A model generated the notes under the pieces. That model saw only the letters and a program-made list of their open reading frames with translations. It had not been told where the DNA came from and searched no databases. From contig SNVD02013737.1 of assembly GCA_013180625.2 (NCBI GenBank), positions 1-64,000 on the forward strand: 64,000 nt of DNA, given 5' to 3'. This DNA comes from Boswellia sacra (taxonomy: Eukaryota; Streptophyta; Magnoliopsida; Sapindales; Burseraceae). Shown piece after piece: positions 9,328 through 22,051 of the stretch; position 1 is the stretch's first letter, and each line of letters begins with the position of its first letter. The position numbers and the translations under genes were made by a program.

Positions 9328-11527
9328 CTACTTAGCGACAATAGCCAATAAAATTACTATATAAAAATAATCAAGTAAAACAAAAGTTATTCTTATTGCT
9401 AAGTTATTACATTTAAATTTATTAAGAATAAACTGCTCTCGGTTTATTCAGTTGGTAGACTCGCTATCAGATTTTTCAATATCTTTCACTGACAGCCCCA
9501 GCAGCATCGTTCCATGCATATATAGATATAGATAAGTATCATTCAGCTTGGCATTTTGTAAAATATTGACTTTCATGAGGTTTTGACTAAGGTTTACCTC
9601 CTGTTTTTATTTGCATGGTGGTGATATACAGTTGGCAGTTGATGATGGCAATGGGAGATTTTGGATGTAATAAAGGGTTTGTGTACTGTTAAAAGTTGCG
9701 GAAGTTAACATCTAGGTTATTTTTTAGGGTTAATCGGTTGGGAAGGGTAGATTATGGTGAGCGAGGAATAGAGTTTTGTACCTCCTTGCGTCGTGTTAGT
9801 TTTCTAAGGTATCAATATTTTCTTTTTTAGAATAAAAATTGAATGATAAACATGGATATTACGATTTTTTGTATCAATTTATAAATATAAAAAAATATTA
9901 ATGCATCATCTTTTAATTATGATTTCCTTTTTTTTTAATTAACATGTTTCCCTTGTTTGTAAAAAATTTCAAGCAGGGGTAGGTTTGAAAGGCCAAACCA
10001 CGGTGTTACGTAATTATTCCTATTCAATATCATCTTGGACTATATATGAAAGCAGAGCCTCTATTCCACATCTTTATTTTCTTTTTCTTTTTTTTTTTCA
10101 CTTTCCTTTTTGGGAGAATAAATGCTTCATACAAGTATAACTTAAAACCATTTTTACACCAAAAAAAAATTCCAATGGTGGTCCAATTCACAATTTCCTC
10201 TTATCTTAGACATAGAAAGTTTTCCATAAACTTAATTAAATGAGATATCGTTTTGTTACACCAGAGAATGGCTTAGCAAAAGTAGTTCTCTAACCAAACC
10301 TTTTTTTAATTAGTTTTTTATAACGTTGTTCATTAGAATGGGATTAAAATTTTTGAGATTTTCAAAGAGGATAAATACTAGTTTTCAAATGGAGAAATAC
10401 TACACTTACTAACTAGTTATACAAACTTACCTACAAACTAATATGGCATGATATGATTTAATAAATAAATATAGTGATTGGATAGATATATGATATTAAT
10501 AAGTTATTTAGTTAAGATAGATGACGTGATAATTATATCATGATAATACATCAGTTTATATAAGTAGCTTTGTATAAATAACTTGTAAGAATAGCATGAC
10601 CCTTCCAAATATTTCTAGAATGAGATATTTGCATCTAAAAACCTCTTCATACCAATAATTCTAAATATACTAATTTTTAGAATTTTAAATATTGATTTTT
10701 AAGATGACTTTTCTCTCAAGTTTTACAAATAACTAATATAACCAATATAATTAAGTAAATTCATGTTAAATTTAATTAAAAATAACAAAAATTAAAAAAT
10801 ATTTTTATCAAAAAGTTGATTGGATGATTTTTTTTTCTAAAAAGTTAATCGAAAAGATTTAAACTCTTAAATTAAATTTTCATTCAATTAAGTGTTAATA
10901 AATTAAAATTTTGCTAGATTGAATCCTTAGGATTATGGAGATGAAACTATGAAAAGTTAAATTTTTGAATTTTAATAGTGAAGTGTACTCATTAGAGTAA
11001 TATTTTAGATTTATATAGTCCCAAATTGAAATAAATATGAAACTCAACACTTATAAGTAAAAGATGCATGCTATTACCCTGAGTTTTTTTGGACAATAAT
11101 TTCAGTTTATAAAACAAGAAAAACACAAATTTAATTTATAGTCAAACATAAAACTTTTTTTTAAATCATTGCGATTTAAGATAAAATAAACAAAACACAA
11201 GTGCAACCTCATTAATCATCAAGATGAATATCCAGTTAATCCTTATTTAGAACTAAAAAAAGAGAAATTCTCAAAGCAAAAAAAGATAAATATTTTTATC
11301 TTTTATTATTAAATCTCTCAATATATATATGATTAATAATCATTTATAGTGGGATAATGTTACGATCAATTTAGTTGTAATTAGATGTATTTAAACAATT
11401 AATGAACTTGCAACATTAAAACATTGTTAGCTAGTGCCTTGAGTAGAACATGTTTGTTGCGTGACATTGTATAATACTATTTTTAATAATTGTACTATAT
11501 TGTATTAATTAATACTATGTAGAATAT
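9328..11527. other. AT-rich spacer without a recognisable gene
   Basis: No coding frame with recognisable motifs was found on either strand. A 27-bp segment (TTGCTAAGTTATTACATTTA...) at about 9390-9416 repeats one at about 7331-7357 in the terpene-synthase relic. Long homopolymer T runs near 10075-10100 and 10305 and short AT-rich repeats make up the rest. Confidence 0.6.
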
Positions 11528-14500
11528 GGTGTGTGTTTGGTAGAACATTGCATTGTATTTTTTATTATACTACACTATACTATACTTATGTTTGGTGAAT
11601 TTTTAGATTTATCATGTTATTCTTCAATTCAAAATTTAACAAAACATTATTAAATAAATTAAATATTATATTTGAACTAAGTTTATTTATTTTTCACTAT
11701 GACAAATTAAATTCTAAATAAAAATACATTACAACCTATAATACTAAAATTATATAATCCTCCTTATAGCTAAAAAATTTTACAAAAATAAAATAAAAAT
11801 CATATAAAATAACTTACAAAATATTTATACTTAAACTTGTATAAACTTTTTTGATGGAGTTTACATAATAAAAATATAATTAAAAGAAATCCACTAAAAA
11901 AAAGTAAACTAAAACATGTTTAACATTTAAAAGTAAACTAAAACATTGTTAAAATTTAAATATTGCAAACAAAATAAAACTTTTTAAATAAACTTCAACC
12001 ACAAGTTCTCCCAAAGAAGTTTCTCTGCGAATGCTTATCTCTAAATACCTTTCAATGACTTAAAAATTGAAATGTTTAAATGTTTCTCTAAGACAGGATT
12101 CAATGCTTCAATTCCTTCGTCTTGACCAAGTCTCGTGATTGCAAGTGCATCAACAATGTCAGAGAACGATGAAGATAACTCATGTTTTGCACATCAATAC
12201 GCGTGTGAATGTGCATAACTCATGTTGAAAGTGATATCCTCGTACAACTAAAGTGACATCATTTTGCATGTGCTGAGGCCCAACCGCCCAGACCTTCCTA
12301 CAAGAAATGCACATTTTCCATCAAATTACTTGAGATTAAATTTTTCCTTATGTGGGTTAAATTCTAGGTCTTGTTACTGCACATATTTCATTTTTTCTTT
12401 TACTTTGTGCACTGCCACCATCTAAGCGTGTGGGTTGCTGCTTTTGAGGTGCTTTTTTCGTGTCAGCATTTAGCTTCTAGTGCTATTCCACTTGCAACTT
12501 TGCTTGCATGCAACTCCCAATATTTTGCATTTGTTTCGGATATGTGCTCCCTCTGTTAAAACAAGAGTGCTCTGTTTTCAAGTTTAGGAGCCAATTATTA
12601 CTTTCTTCGATTCTTTATTAGGAATTGTAAAGTAACATACATATATACAGAAAGAGGAAGATTTGTGCAAGGAAAAATTACCCTATCCTTAATGAAAACA
12701 AAGATGTAAAATTAATGGGTCAGCTCACACTTAAGCGAAGGTTAGGAGCAACTTCAAAATGTTAAAGACCAACTAAATCTTTCTTTTTATCACCTTTGAG
12801 CTTCTGAGATATGTTTTGTTTTCTCTACTTTAGTTTATTTTTTAGCCTGTTATGTTCTATTTTGAGGTAGAGTTGAAAACTTTTGACCTACATAAGAGAA
12901 TGATTAAGTAAAGACTAAAACTTCATTTGGTTGATGAGATTGAGTGGAGCAAAAGTTTATGAGGTTGTGGACGAATCCTTCTGAAGTTGTTTCTGAGCTT
13001 CTTGAGAGTAATTAAACTAATTTAGCTAGGTAGTTGTTTAAGGTTTAGATGGGTTGGGTTGCTTCTACAGTTTTGATAACCAAACATCAATGAACATGAA
13101 GGATTCAGTCAGAAACAAATATAATCTTTCTGTTGAGTCGGGTTCTCTCTCTCTCTCTCTCTCTGTTGCACTTATCAGAGGTTTTTATTACCTTAAGATT
13201 CAGTCATAATTTTCATAAAATTAACAAATTTGGAGTTTACAGATTGGCTCGTGGCAATTTAATCAAGGCACACTACAATTCAATAAAGAACAAAGGTGAG
13301 ATTTTTACTTATTAACCGATTTATCAACTCTTTTTTCTTCCTTTTTTTTTGTTTTCTTCTTAATCTACATTGTTTCAGTTGAAGAACATTCCATAATTTT
13401 AATATGTTATTATGAAGAGAAAAAGTGAAACACCAAGGGCTTTTCTGCTTCATTTCAAATCATAAATTGAGCTTTTGGATCGAAAGTGAACCATGGTACT
13501 TTATTTTCATTCCATCTAAACTCAGTTCGCTTTACATTTTATATTGTCGTATACAATCTGTTTCTGGTTCAAAGTTTGGAGCTTTACACAAACTTTCTAC
13601 AAAATGCAAGTAAAAGACTTTATCCCCGTTCGGACAACTCAAATTTCTGCAGAAACACCATTTGATAAGTCAAATTGGCTATTATTTGTTCGAAGGTAGA
13701 TTCAAACATTACAAAATCTTGCGTCTTATAGACGAAAAAGAAAATTTCTTTCCTGTTGATGCATTACCATGTGAAACAACCACCTAATTAATAACAATGC
13801 ATCAAAAGGGCCAAAAAAAAAAAAAAAAGCTAGAACACCAAACAAAAGAAACTATAATTGTCAAAAAGACCGCAAAGACTCAGCAATACTATAATCATTT
13901 TAACCTGAAATGAACACAACTACAACCTGCAACAAACAAATCAATCAACAATATGGGCCTCTCTTAAACCAAAAGTCAAGGCATGAAAAAGAAAGGCTGT
14001 TGAATTGATTCTCTTTTAACCGCGAAAAATCTACTCCGAAAGGTGCATAAACAGAGCCATTAAAGCAAATGGAGAGACATCATGTTTTGGTGAGACATTT
14101 TATCGAATAATTGCACTGAAAGAACATATCCTTACCAACACCAACTTCCATGTTCAAGTTTTTTTACTTGGATACAATAATAATCAACATAATCATAAAT
14201 TGAATCAAAAATTACAAAGACAAAAGAATCAAAGCATATCAGATAAAAAAATAATCAAATTACAAATCCAAGAAGCAAAAGAGCACAAAAAAGGATCTTA
14301 TTGAGATTTTAGCAAACCCTGAGTTGTAGTTGACGAGATGCAAAGCTTGGAAGGATCTGAGAAATCTTAGGGTTTCTTTGTGAATGTGAGAGGAAGGAGA
14401 GACACGTGGGAGAGAGACTGACTGAGAGGGTTAGCCAAGAGTGTAGAGATGAGTGAGATTTTGAGAAATTTGCAAAGAAAGGGAGGAGGAGATAACTCGA

Positions 14501-15300
14501 TTTGTCGTGAGATCGAGACGGAGACGAAGACGAGAGAGTAGTTTTAAATTGAAAAAATAAATTGTATAATCTTTTACAGCGTAGTTTAGTGCATCCAATT
14601 TTCTTCGCATTAGATAATACAATGTTTGTGACGCATTATTTAATGTAGTGCAGAGTTTGTGTCAAACATAAAAATTGCATAGAAGGACATGTTTGTTGTG
14701 CTACTTTCTACGATAAAGCATAGAATAACATTGTATTACGTTATATTATATAATATTAAATTTAGTAATATGTCAAAATTATATTATGTTTAGTATAGTA
14801 ATGTATTATTTTAATTTATAATAAAGAGAAATTAATTTTTAAAAAAGTTAATACAAAATATAAAAAATATTTTATTTTGTATTGCAAAATTAATTAATTA
14901 ATTAATTAATTTTTTGTGGCAACCGTTTTTGGTACTGTTTTAGCCGCTAGCTAGCTATTATTGGCGACGTTTCGACAACCATTTGACATCCTTCTCCGAC
15001 AGCTATTTTAAATAAATTTGATTTTATAATTTATCTATTAATAAATTACTAATTATTTTAAAAATTTAAAAATTGTAAGGGTAGTGTTGAAAATATATAA
15101 TTTTATAAGGATAATTTTGATATTTTTAAATTAATGTTATATAATGTAATGCTAAAATCGTAGATTAACTGTATATAATTTAATACAATGTGCATACATA
15201 TAATCGTTTTACTTTGTATAAAACTAAATACATGTATTATAATATTTAATATAATGTAATAAAATAATACTATTCAATGTAACATATCAAACACACCCTT
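11528..15300. mobile_element. Candidate TIR element, hAT/MITE-like ends
   Basis: The left end GGTGTGTGTTTGGTAGAACA and the reverse complement of the right end (AAGGGTGTGTTTGATATG) are similar. The resemblance continues as TTACATTGAATAGTATT versus ACATTGCATTGTATT and further AT-rich matches. Inner copies of the same phrase (CATGTTTGTTG.. at about 11450 and 14680) suggest several related elements or nested ends. I found no target duplication, so the boundaries are provisional. The interior holds degraded gene-like sequence on the minus strand. Confidence 0.4.
11996..14540 (-). pseudogene. Gene-like remnant inside TIR candidate, unidentified
   Basis: Several minus-strand patches look like exons of a decayed plant gene, none of which I can name. 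Near 14540-14290 there is a CT-rich leader with AAACCCTAAG typical of plant 5' UTRs. At about 12560-12400 the frame reads SETNAKYWELHASKVASGIA. At about 12190-12050 it reads SDIVDALAITRLGQDEGIEA and continues to a stop. No continuous frame joins these. The order (leader at the right, coding patches to the left) fits one gene captured by, or overrun by, the TIR element. From 12600 to 14280 there is no clear coding sequence, only spacer with a (CT)n run at 13143-13163. Confidence 0.35.
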
Positions 15301-16430
15301 AAAATCTAATTGTTGTGAAGTAAAATATATGCATAGCATTGCTAACAAATTAAAAGGTGTTCTTGTAAACTAATACATATCCAATCAGGGTTTTCATTTT
15401 AAATTTTTTCCCGATGTGTTAAGTAATGAACTAACCATATCATGCAAATAATTTCACCTCGAAGTACTGGCATGCGTACAATTATTAAATCCGCTAATGT
15501 ATCTAAGACTATAGTTAACTTTATTAAGTCAACCAATAATGACCATAATTAGAAATTAATCCCCAATGTTTATTGCGTTTTCTTTACATAATGAAATGTT
15601 CGAAGAAATTAGTAAACACTTTAGAACCAAAAAATTTCAGAAAATTACAAAGCTCATTTTTATCTTCGCGCCAGAAACTTTTAAAATTAAGTGGAAGCAG
15701 GTTTTAATAGCTAGTCTACCATTTCATTAATTGATAAAATTTTGATGATTGTGACGTAGCTTATCTATTTTACAGTTGGAATATATAATCTTCAAATGAT
15801 TACTTGTATCACAAGGAAAGAACTGATCATCATCCAAGTTTATGCACGTGATAGCTAGAATAAAACCATAATCACTTCCTTTTCTTGCTATTGATCAATT
15901 GATTGATAATAATGTATTGTTTTTATAAAATGAGCGGAAAATATTATCAGAAAATTATATGAAATATCAAAAATTGGGGATTACTATGATTTTTAGAATG
16001 TTAATATATATATATATATATATCCACGATCGTAGATTTTATTTTTCAATATATTCAATTTCTCTTATTAATTATCGCCATTGATGTAGTATGATTATTT
16101 AATAGTAAATCAATATCATAATCTTAATTATGTATTTATACCATTCAATAAAATTATACTATATCAAGTTGTATGAGAACGGTTGTATATATAAAATATT
16201 TGTATTTATTTTATTATTATGTAATATATGTTATAGAATAAATTCCATATTCCTTCTAAGTTGTTTCTTTTGATGTATCCTATTTAGCAAAAGCTCATAT
16301 ATAACATTTTTTTTTTTGGTCTCTAAGAAAAACGTCAAACTGGATGACCTTAATTCTTAATTATATATAAAAATAAGACTCGAATAAATCAATTGAGACT
16401 AAACATCAGCTTCAAGCATTTCTCTGGAGA
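15301..16430. other. AT-rich spacer, no gene seen
   Basis: Nothing coding was recognised. An (AT)n microsatellite is at about 16003-16022. The right edge (16425-16560) resembles the 3' flank of the 7.2-kb terpene-synthase relic (GGAGAGAAATGGAT shared), so it is probably the 3' UTR of the next pseudogene. Confidence 0.6.
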
Positions 16431-16560
16431 GAAATGGATTCAACACACTCTTTGTATGCTTATTTTATGCTAAATAAAAACATTACAAATTATCATTTAT
16501 TTAACTTCAAATGACAAGTCGTTTTCTCACACTAGAGAATGACACATCATAGAGCTCTAA

Positions 16561-16857
16561 CTATAACTTACTTTGACCTTCACTATTTGCGACTGGAATG
16601 GGATTAACGAGCAATGATAATACATTATTTTTAGTCTCGCCATCATGTGCAGTATATGCATCACTACCGAGGCGGTACAACCACAGAGCCACTTTCATTA
16701 AATCCCTCCCATGTTCAATAAAAGCGTCGGTACATGGGAATCGATTTGATCATGTTCATCCATGTGACGATAATCAGTTCTCGTATGTGCTCACGAGCAT
16801 CTTCTTCAAAAGCTCCAGTTTCATGCATGGAACATCGAATTGTTTCAATTCGGCCTA
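16561..16857 (-). pseudogene. Terpene synthase exon 7 pseudogene, second locus
   Basis: The minus strand begins after an AG acceptor with AELKQFDVP (family DELKRGDVP). It shifts frame into CSMHETGAFEEDAREHIREL, shifts again into DAFIEHGRDLMKVALWLYRL, and ends GSDAYTAHDGETKNNV, LSLLVNPIPV and a stop at 16561-16563. Together these are the last exon of a class I terpene synthase with at least two frameshifts. No upstream exons are visible to the right before copia D begins. It is a remnant of a second gene copy, related to the 7.26-kb fragment by its C-terminus and 3' flank. Confidence 0.8.
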
Positions 16858-17106
16858 ATTAATTAACCAAGGAAATCAAGAAGAGAAGTTAATACATAAC
16901 ACATCCTATCCTATCGATAAATCAAAATTTTTATTTCAAGTGATATGTCTTTATATAGACTAATAGGGAGGATGAAACATTGTTTCAAGTGATTGATTTG
17001 AGGAATTTTTAGGATATGCATCACCATGCACACACACACACACATGGAATTATCCTCATATGATCGGAATCCCAAAAGCTAGCTTATACGCGGACCAAAC
17101 ACTGTT

Positions 17107-18095
17107 ACTGTTGGATGCCTACTTTCAGCTTTTAATTTACTTTTTATTTTCTCTCATCTAACATTTTCAATCATATTCTTCCACCTCTTAATCGATAGTT
17201 CATCTTCTGTCAATCTGCATTAGTCCCTATCCTAATAGCTAGATCTTATTATTTCTTATTCTTTTTGTTCCTTCATAAGAGCTTATGAACAAAATCTATC
17301 TCTTCTACTAATATTTATCTGATAACTTCCATATAGAAGTCTGTATAAAGACTTGCAAATTAGTACTGTTTTAAAGTTTCAGTTTGCTAGAATAACTGGA
17401 GATAAGGAAAAATAAATGAAGTTCCAGTACTACTGATGTTTTTGTTCAATAGATGATGATTCCTATATATTATTTTCATAATAACTCCACAAAATTTTAA
17501 CTTTATGATCAAAAAGCAAGTAAGTACACTTGTCAATAACTAGAGATAAGATCAGATCAAACAAAACTTGGGTGAAAATTTCAAATAGAAAATGAAAGAT
17601 GGAATGGCAAAGCCAACACATGAAAGCAAGGGCTGATGAGAGAGAAGAAGAAAGTGGCATGGTTAGGAGTGATTTATTTTGTGAGAGAAGAAAGTGAGAG
17701 ATAAAAGATATAAAAATATATTAAATGTCTTTAGGATTTGATGTTTAGAAGTCAAAGATGTTGTCAGCATTAAGTGTTTACAAGTACAAAATGTAGGAAA
17801 ACATATCTCAATTACTTAGATAATTAACAAACATATTCTAATCAAATAAGTGATTGCAATCAATTAAGATAAGTATTCATAAAAATATCTTAATCTTAAA
17901 TGTGATTGATAATTAAGATAAAACTTTCCAAAAATCACTTTAATCAATCAATCAATTCTTTTCCTAAAACAAATCTTTCATAATGCATTAGGAAAAAGAA
18001 TAACACACATGTTTTTATCACAAGTTGACGAAACAAATATTGATCACATGCTTTGCATATGCATGTAGTTTGTCAAGTGTCACAATGACACTAAC
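17107..18095 (-). repeat. 3' LTR of copia D (left end approximate)
   Basis: On the minus strand, D's polypurine tract (AAATGGGGAGATC at 42150-42162, duplicated by the gypsy insertion) continues left of 18096 as GTTAGTGTCATTG. This parallels element C, where GGGGGAGAT is followed by TGTTAGTGTTAACG. Further in, both have TGCATATG..CATG and TTGTGATAAAAA. No coding sequence is present; the 65-codon open frame at 17463-17660 lies within this LTR and is not treated as a gene. The outer end could lie anywhere between about 17700 and 17103. Confidence 0.6.
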
Positions 18096-18100
18096 GATCT

Positions 18101-19633
18101 TAACACATCCAAAAATTATTATCTCCCAAGTATAAAAGTGTCGAAGTAATAAACCCGGTAAGATTAAGGTCGATCCACAAGGAAGGGGATTTAGCGCTAC
18201 AAACTAAAAGGTAAGCAAATATGATATGAATGATTTAAATGAATAACAATATAATACTAACAAATAAAAGTTAAGAAGCTAGGCGGTACTACTGACCATT
18301 CAAATGTGAAACAACAACAAAAGGTGGTAAAACCATCCATAGGAAGTAAAACCTACTATAGCAAATGCAAAAAAAGTTCATAAGCAATAAATGAGAATAA
18401 TTAAAGTACAAAAGTAAGATAAATTAACACAATTACAATGAAGACTAAGGTTAGGGGATTCGCCCTTAATATATCAAATAAGGATAAACAGCCTAATTAT
18501 AACTCAATTGGAATCCACACATCAAGGAGGTTCCAATCAGAAGGTATGTTATTTAAGCCAATTTTAGTTATATAAATTATATTTGTTTCATTACCAATAT
18601 TTATACCACTTCTTGTAAATGGGTTCAAACATCCAATGTGCCAATCATCATATGTCTACAACAAATAAAGATTCCTAACTAGACTTATGTCGGTAAGGAA
18701 GAACCATGGGATATCTAGAAAAAATCCAAGTATTTGATATGCCAAGGATTTTCTACAATAGCTCAAAACCTCCACTTTACGAGTGGTGTCAAGATTGATT
18801 AGAAAAATAAATATAAATCATATAAAATAAATAACACAAGATTATGATTATTAAGCACATGTCAAGGGTTAGAAAATAGTTATTCTTATATTAAGGGTTT
18901 CACCCTTTCACCTTAGCAAAATAGAATTTAGTAAGATATTATAAAAGAAAGAAAACAATTTCCAAGGAAAAGAAGATTTATTAATAACATTAAAGCACAA
19001 GAGAGAAAAACACAATAACAAGAGATCCCAGCCGAGGTCAAAATATCCTAATGGGTCACAAAGCACCTCTATTTGTAGATATATTGAGGGGCAGACTTGT
19101 CATATTACAAAGGGACAATTGTAAAATATCTTGTTGACAATTTGAATCATCATGTGCACCGACTTTGACCACCGATTTCTGTACTGAATTGTTTAGAATT
19201 TTGGTCACATATCTTCATAAAAGTTGTAGATATTTCTCTCGGCTTTCTAGAACATCTTGATTCATACGATTTTGATATCAAGCGATATGATTAAAATACA
19301 AAGGCATGGTCAAGCTAGGCCGAAACTGAAGATGGTTCACTTCAAGCCCATTTTTGGTATACTAAAAGCCTGGATTTGATGATGCTTGTGAAATATGATC
19401 TTATAGATAATTTAATCAGCTTTCCAACAAATCAAGATTTGCACCATTATTATCTATAAATAGAAAGTTATGTCCATTTTATCGAACTTGTAACAAAACC
19501 AAAATTAAGATGAAGTTAATTCAAAAGATACAATGATTATAAATATGCTTAAGTTGAGGAATTTAATGACACTATCATAGTAAAATAATGGATTAAGCTC
19601 TTACTATAATCATACATATTTAAGTGTTCATCA
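18101..19633 (-). repeat. 3' LTR of gypsy element (1533 bp)
   Basis: Minus-strand start TGATGAACACTTAAATATG at 19633 and end GGATGTGTTA at 18101. It matches 34057-34251 plus 40798-42149 throughout (shared phrases include GTCGAAGTAATAAACCCGG). The preceding minus-strand bases (GTTGGCGAGTA) are a degraded polypurine tract. The minus-strand TAACA/TGTCA terminal difference between copies is a point change. Confidence 0.88.
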
Positions 19634-19810
19634 TACTCGCCAACCAGCTTAGTCCCTAACAATTAAAGCGTTATTATTTAGAAGTGATTTATAGAATTTT
19701 ACATGTAAGGTGGTCATTATTGCATTGTTCTTGATTCTATTCAAATAAACAAACTCTCAACCAGTTGTTTTCTCTCTCTATTTTTTTTAAGAATCATGTA
19801 CCCTTCAGTC

Positions 19811-20221
19811 TGTTGGTGTTAACGTGGTACCTACATGTGCCATGCACATGTTGAGTTTTTGTTTAATTTGTGATAAAAATAGAATAGTATTTTGGTTCCT
19901 ATTTTACAATTTCTAGATGATCATTATAGGAAGTATTTGATTAAAAATAAATATCTCCTCAGATTAGGAAAATGTTTCTTATATCCTAATAAAAATAGGA
20001 GAATATTTAATTGTGTCCAAATTCCTTTAGGAGTTTAACTATAACACTTCCTATTTTATTTCTCCTAATCCTAATATGATTTTAATTAGAATTTTTACAG
20101 GATTTCTAGGAGATTTCAGTCAAACCTCTAGCTATATATACAAAGCTATTCATGTGGCTGATGACATGTGATTGAGAGATCAACGTGTTGGCTATTTTGG
20201 TTATGAGAGAGTATTGAGTTT
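19811..20221 (+). repeat. 5' LTR of copia C, truncated
   Basis: Matches 28283-28692 of the 3' LTR from TGTTGGTGTTAACG to GAGAGAGTATTGAGTT. It then jumps directly into gag-leader sequence, so about 0.5 kb of LTR and the primer-binding site are deleted. Confidence 0.88.
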
Positions 20222-20259
20222 CGATCACCTTGATCTGGAAGGATGGAGTTTATTCACAA

Positions 20260-21939
20260 TGGAGAATCTGGAACGTAACCACCTATTCTTGATGATGGTC
20301 ATTACCCATATTGAAAAGTAAGAATGATGATGTATATCAAATCTCTTGATGACAGGGCATGGACTAGTGTGTTTAAAGGATGGACACACCGCCAACAAAG
20401 CTGAATGCTTTTGGTAATGCCAAACCAAAACCAGAGGATGAATGGTCTGATGAAGAATACTGACGATCTAGTTGGAACTCCAAGGCTCTTAATACAATCT
20501 TTGCTATAGTAGACTTAAACAACTTCGGACAGATTTCTAGATGCAAAGTGGCCAAAGAAGCATGGGACATACTTGAGGTAAAACATGAAGGTACTGCATC
20601 TGTTAAAAGATCTAAATTGATGAGATTAAATTCTCAATTTGTAAATCTGATGATGCATGAGGATAAGTTAATTTCTGAATTTTACTCTAAGATATGTCAC
20701 ATTACAAATTTGGCCTATATGCTTGGCAAAACTTTCACTGATGCATAAATTGTTAGCAAGATAATTAGGTCTATTCCAGATAAATTTCAACCTAAAATTT
20801 CAGCCATTGAGGAAGTTAAAAACACTGATGAGATGAGGGTTGATGAACTGATCGGCATCCTCCAAAACTTTGAAATTAACCAAAGTACTAGGAAGCAAAA
20901 AGGTAAAAGCATTACATTCAATGTGAAAACTGAAAAATCTGATGATGAAAGTAGTGATGAGCTTGATGAAACTAATTCTAAACATATTGCTTTTCTAACA
21001 AGAAATTATGTCAAGTTTATGAAAAGAAATTTCAAGAAAAAGAATAGAGGAAAGCTATCAAACTCATGTGAAGAAAAATTCAGAAAGTTCAGTAAGGAGA
21101 ATGACAAGAGGAAGCTAAAACAATCTGAAAAGAAAGGGCAAATTCAGTGTTATGAATGTTCTGGTTATGGACATATTCAATCTGAATGTGCAAATCTCAA
21201 GAAGAAGAATAAAGGGCTGACAGCAACCTGGAGTGATGAATCAAAGTCTGAGTCAGAAGATCAAGATTGCATGAGCAACTTTGTTGCATTTACCACATAT
21301 GCAGCTGATGAAGGAAAGGTTGTTATGTCTAACATAACAAAAAATTATAGAACCAATATTGATCATTCGGATGAAGAAGAAGGACTAGAATACTATGAAG
21401 GGTTGCAAGAGACATACAATGCACTCTATGATGAATGACTGAGTCAGAAAGAAGAAATCAAAACCTTGAAAAAGGAGATTGAAGTTCTGAAATGTGAAAA
21501 AGCCTATGCTGAAAACCATATCACAGAACTTGAGACTGTTTTGACAGTCAAAACAACACACATTGAGAAAATCACAACAAAATTGATTAAAAGCAAGAAG
21601 TGTGTTGATCAACTCAAAATTGGAGCAGCCAAACTTGATCAGGTGTTGAACCTTGGAAGAGACAACTCCAACAAACATGGATTGGGGTATACAGAAGGTA
21701 ATATTGCATCTACATCAAAAACAGTCTTTGTAAAAGCTTCAACAACAGGTAAAAATTCTGAACTTAACTCTTTAAAGTCAAGTCCTACTTCAAAGAGTGA
21801 TGAAACATTTGTTTCTCCTCTAAGTTCGTTCAAATCCAAGCTTGAAAAGGTAAGGACATTCATTCCTACTTGTTATTTTTGTGGTAAAAAGGGAGATATT
21901 AGGCCTAGATGTTTTAAATTGTTGAATCTATTGCATTAA
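20260..21939 (+). pseudogene. gag of copia C
   Basis: The frame carries PPILDDGHYPY and MMYIKSLDDRAW (start of copia gag). Next come AKEAWDILEVKHEGT and a leucine/lysine-rich capsid region, the zinc knuckle CYECSGYGHIQSEC at about 21149-21190, an acidic spacer, a Lys/Glu coiled-coil-like segment (about 21440-21620) and a second knuckle-like CYFCGKKGDIRPRC in which His is Asp. Gag packages the RNA and assembles virus-like particles. In-frame stops near 20325, 20460, 20747 and 21436, plus a frameshift near 20395, make it a pseudogene. Several of these stops are at positions where Trp or Gln is expected. Confidence 0.85.
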
Positions 21940-22051
21940 AGATCAAAACATTTCAAACTGTTATCTAAATCACGACTGCAGCGGGTTAGGAAAGACAAAA
22001 CAGTATGCCATGTTGCTTTTACTACACTTAATCATGCTTTTAATGATTTGT

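Noticed and set aside
9430..9470. tRNA-like phrase (AGTTGGTAGA)
   Set aside because: No acceptor or anticodon stem pairing could be made around it.
10046..10243. Open frame with hydrophobic FFFFFFF start
   Set aside because: The hydrophobic stretch is translation of a poly-T tract; no conserved sequence or splice context.
12371..12559. Plus-strand Cys/Phe-rich frame
   Set aside because: The opposite strand reads more like coding sequence (SETNAKYWELHASKVASGIA); the plus frame is its shadow.
17463..17660. 65-codon minus-strand open frame starting MPLSSSLSS
   Set aside because: It lies in what I assign to the copia D LTR, has no recognised motif and no neighbouring exon.
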